Assembly (NCBI GenBank): GCA_002441445.1
Contig: DJWC01000111.1
Coordinates: forward strand, 42,344-50,650
Reading direction: 5' to 3'
Origin: Pusillimonas sp. UBA6240
Lineage (GTDB): Bacteria > Pseudomonadota > Gammaproteobacteria > Burkholderiales > Burkholderiaceae_B
Length of the DNA: 8,307 bases
The translations under genes were made by a program, and so were the position numbers. Each line of letters starts with the position of its first letter. Positions within the stretch are counted from its first letter, which is position 1. This document shows positions 7,104-8,307 of this stretch, piece by piece. The notes under the pieces are model-generated. The model saw only the letters and a program-made list of their open reading frames with translations. It did no database searches and was not told where the DNA came from.

Positions 7104-7208
7104 GCATAGGCTAGCCTATGCGTCAGGGCAGTCCGGCTTGCCGGGCTGCCGATAGAACCGGGCAAACGGAAGTTTGCAAAGGAAAGCCATCCTTCGGGAT
7201 GGCTTTTT
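7104..7208 (+). ncRNA. Structured porin 3' UTR, four tandem stem-loops (candidate 3'-UTR-derived sRNA)
   Basis: Four separate hairpins follow the porin stop codon with only short linkers. SL1 is the perfect 18-base palindrome 7104-7121 (GCATAGG stem, CTAG loop). SL2 is 7127-7150, a 10-bp stem with one T-G wobble closing on CTTG. SL3 is 7162-7177, GCAAAC/GTTTGC on a GGAA (GNRA) loop. SL4 is 7183-7206, a 10-bp stem on a TTCG loop followed by a T-run. C(UUCG)G, G(CUUG)C and GNRA are stable tetraloops. The arrangement suggests selected RNA structure: a stabilised mRNA tail, or a small RNA released by processing. No independent promoter is evident at the end of the porin gene. I do not recognise it as a named RNA family. 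Confidence 0.5.
7183..7208 (+). terminator. Rho-independent terminator of the porin gene
   Basis: AAAGCCATCC (7183-7192), loop TTCG, GGATGGCTTT (7197-7206): a perfect 10-bp stem closing on a C(UUCG)G tetraloop, with the T-run (7204-7208) overlapping the distal arm. The A-run on the proximal arm gives it a T-tract on the opposite strand as well, but no minus-strand gene ends here, so it serves the porin transcript. Confidence 0.88.
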
Positions 7209-7583
7209 GCATTTTCGGCCGGCCCGATTCGACTGATCCGATCCGCTCAAGGCTCGACAAAGGTCCGGGTCGAGGCGTGCAAGATCCGGCCAAGGCGATT
7301 TGCGGCGCGGATGCAACAGGCCCGCTCCGGAGTGCCCGCCTGCATCATCGGCGCTCCGCTCTATTTCACTAATCCGTAATGGGGTTTTCCGGTACGAAAG
7401 TCCGGCGACGGGCTACTATTGGCAGCCATGGGTAAAGCGCAGCTGGACCCTTTCGGCGCGGGCCTTTCCGCTGCGTTGCGGCCTCCATGCTCCGGCCCTT
7501 GCGCGGGGCTGCGGGCGGCGGCCGGAAAAGGCGCCTGATTATGTTTCAGGTCAAGAGAAGAGGCGGGAACGCCCCGTTCAAAA
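7209..7583. other. Gene-poor intergenic stretch between porin and nuoA
   Basis: About 375 bases with no coding sequence I can support: the open frames present lack ribosome binding sites, homology-like motifs and sensible composition. I looked for a tRNA-Leu or secG, which lie before nuoA in many Burkholderiales, and saw neither. A weak inverted repeat CTCGAC/GTCGAG (7253-7258 and 7269-7274) is the only local structure noticed. The right part should contain upstream regulatory sequence for the nuo operon. Confidence 0.5.
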
Positions 7584-7592
7584 TGCTACAAT
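7584..7592 (+). promoter_or_regulatory. Extended -10 promoter of the nuo operon
   Basis: TGCTACAAT fits an extended -10 element (TGn followed by TACAAT, 5 of 6 to consensus) 37 bases before the nuoA ATG. The -35 region at the proper distance (about 7563-7570, GC-rich) does not resemble TTGACA, which fits extended -10 promoters. Transcription would start near 7598-7600, giving a leader of about 30 bases. Confidence 0.6.
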
Positions 7593-7629
7593 CCAATAGT
7601 TTACTTACCGCAATTGGAAGCCCACACGC

Positions 7630-7989
7630 ATGAATCTGCAACAGTACTTCCCCGTCCTGCTGTTCATTATCGTTGCTACGCTGATAGGCTTTGCGTTGCT
7701 TACGGCAGGCCGCTTGCTGGGCCCGCATCGTCCTTACGACGAAAAGCTCTCGCAATACGAATGCGGCTTCGAGGCTTTTGGCGATTCGCGCATGAAATTC
7801 GATGTGCGCTACTACCTGGTCGCCATCCTCTTCATCATGTTCGACCTGGAAATCGCATTCCTTTTTCCGTGGGCCATCGCCAACGGCGCCATCGGCATGG
7901 TGGGATTCTGGACGGTGCTGGTATTTCTCGCCATTCTGACCGTCGGTTTTATCTACGAATGGAAGAAAGGCGCCCTTGACTGGGAATGA
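7630..7989 (+). CDS. nuoA: NADH-quinone oxidoreductase subunit A (complex I)
   Basis: A 119-residue, full-length NuoA (ND3 homologue), a membrane subunit at the joint between the hydrophilic and membrane arms of proton-pumping complex I in the inner membrane. It has three hydrophobic helices at about residues 7-28, 60-80 and 88-110. Conserved family elements are Y43-E-C45-G46 in the loop after helix 1, where the conserved Cys of the ND3 loop lies near the quinone site, and FDLE (71-74) in helix 2 with its conserved acidic residues. The C terminus WKKGALDWE is typical. The start ATG has GGAAG at 7616-7620, nine bases upstream. First gene of the nuo operon; nuoB follows after an unusually long 122-base gap. 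Confidence 0.97.
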   Translation: MNLQQYFPVLLFIIVATLIGFALLTAGRLLGPHRPYDEKLSQYECGFEAFGDSRMKFDVRYYLVAILFIMFDLEIAFLFPWAIANGAIGMVGFWTVLVFLAILTVGFIYEWKKGALDWE

Positions 7990-7994
7990 CGAGG

Positions 7995-8028
7995 CAGATA
8001 AAAGCGGCTTTGCAGCCGCTTTTATCTG
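7995..8028. terminator. Perfect 15-bp-stem, terminator-like hairpin between nuoA and nuoB
   Basis: CAGATAAAAGCGGCT (7995-8009) and AGCCGCTTTTATCTG (8014-8028) are perfect reverse complements around a 4-base TTGC loop. The GC core flanked by AAAA on one arm and TTTT on the other makes it look like a bidirectional intrinsic terminator, but it lies six bases after the nuoA stop, inside an operon whose downstream genes are essential parts of the same complex. It may be a partial terminator/attenuator, an mRNA stability or processing element, or a member of a dispersed repeat family. The structure is certain; the function is inference. Confidence 0.7.
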
Positions 8029-8036
8029 ATACGCGA

Positions 8037-8091
8037 GGCGGCATGCGCCGCCGGCGCTTTTGACTATCGGGCGAAGCTTGGCTGGCCCGAT
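8037..8091. repeat. Two further stem-loops in the nuoA-nuoB gap
   Basis: GGCGGC (8037-8042) and GCCGCC (8047-8052) form a 6-bp all-GC stem on an ATGC loop, followed by GGCGCTTTT. ATCGGGC (8066-8072) and GCCCGAT (8085-8091) form a 7-bp stem with a 12-base loop ending just before the nuoB ribosome binding region. Together with the larger hairpin at 7995-8028 almost the whole gap can fold. The third stem could influence nuoB translation initiation. A TTGACT (8060-8065) is present but has no matching -10, so an internal promoter is not supported. Confidence 0.45.
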
Positions 8092-8111
8092 CTATGGCTA
8101 AAGGCAAAATT

Positions 8112-8307
8112 ATGGCTATCGACGGCATTATGAAGGAAGGTTTCATAACCACCAGCGCAGACAAGTTTCTGAACTGGGCCAAGACGGGTTCGCTGTGGCC
8201 CATGACTTTCGGCCTGGCCTGTTGCGCGGTGGAAATGATGCACGCGGGCGCCGCCCGCTACGACCTGGACCAATTCGGTATTATTTTCCGCCCCAGCCCC
8301 CGCCAGT
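8112..8307 (+). CDS. nuoB: NADH-quinone oxidoreductase subunit B (complex I), N-terminal part
   Basis: The first 65 codons of NuoB (PSST homologue), cut by the right edge. NuoB carries the terminal iron-sulfur cluster N2 that passes electrons to ubiquinone in the connecting region of complex I. The adjacent cysteines C37-C38 in GLACCAVEMM are two of the N2 ligands; the remaining ligands lie beyond the window. MAIDGIMKEGF, TGSLWPMTFGLACC, GAARYDLDQFG and FRPSPRQ match the betaproteobacterial form closely. The ATG at 8112 was chosen because AAAGG (8100-8104) is seven bases upstream and MA[IL][DE]G is the usual start; an in-frame ATG at 8094 would add MAKGKI but lacks a ribosome binding site. 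Confidence 0.96.
   Translation, partial: MAIDGIMKEGFITTSADKFLNWAKTGSLWPMTFGLACCAVEMMHAGAARYDLDQFGIIFRPSPRQ

Noticed and set aside
5858..7165. Minus-strand open frame of 435 codons opposite the porin
   Set aside because: Caused by the restricted codon use of a highly expressed gene; the porin on the plus strand is unambiguous.
7219..7250. T-loop-like GATTCGACTGATCC suggesting a tRNA
   Set aside because: No acceptor, D or anticodon stem could be paired around it.
7118..7599. Two overlapping plus-strand open frames (84 and 99 codons) between porin and nuoA
   Set aside because: The first starts inside the structured 3' UTR and crosses the terminator, the second runs into the nuo promoter; neither has a ribosome binding site or recognisable motif.
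8060..8098. TTGACT as -35 of an internal nuoB promoter
   Set aside because: No -10-like hexamer at 16-18 bases; the region there is GC-rich.
1..8307. CRISPR array, insertion sequence, transposase or phage genes
   Set aside because: No regularly spaced repeats, terminal inverted repeats with transposase, or integrase-like proteins were seen.

Overview
The window reads as chromosomal DNA of a GC-rich betaproteobacterium, most likely a Burkholderiales member of the Alcaligenaceae type (Bordetella/Achromobacter/Pusillimonas relatives). The NuoA and NuoB sequences, the porin with its C-terminal Phe, and the strong GC bias at third codon positions point that way; the genus is inference.

Layout. 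Bases 1-53 hold the first codons of a minus-strand ku gene (bacterial non-homologous end joining), cut by the window edge. A divergent intergenic region (54-281) carries a good Fur-box-like sequence lying across a candidate sigma-70 promoter. From 282 to 5457 runs a tight four-gene operon with overlapping or touching stop/start codons: an imelysin-family (M75) periplasmic protein, a di-heme DUF1111/DHOR c-type cytochrome, a second imelysin-family protein that has lost the metal-motif histidine, and a Tat-exported DUF1513 protein. This combination recurs in other proteobacteria and is best read as an iron-starvation-induced periplasmic iron (or heme) handling system. Its chemistry is not settled.

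An AT-rich gap (5458-5884) with several inverted repeats leads into a monocistronic, apparently highly expressed general porin (5885-7096). After the porin stop codon come four consecutive stem-loops, each able to close on a tetraloop, the last being a textbook intrinsic terminator. This compact structured 3' UTR could be a stable mRNA tail or a 3'-UTR-derived small RNA.

After a gene-poor stretch (7209-7583), an extended -10 promoter leads into nuoA and the start of nuoB (respiratory complex I), which is cut by the right edge. nuoA and nuoB are separated by 122 bases containing a perfect 15-bp-stem terminator-like hairpin and two smaller hairpins, which is unusual inside a complex I operon.

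The most notable points are the structured porin 3' UTR, the nuoA-nuoB hairpin cluster, and the Fur-linked imelysin/di-heme cytochrome/imelysin/DUF1513 operon with its degenerate second imelysin.
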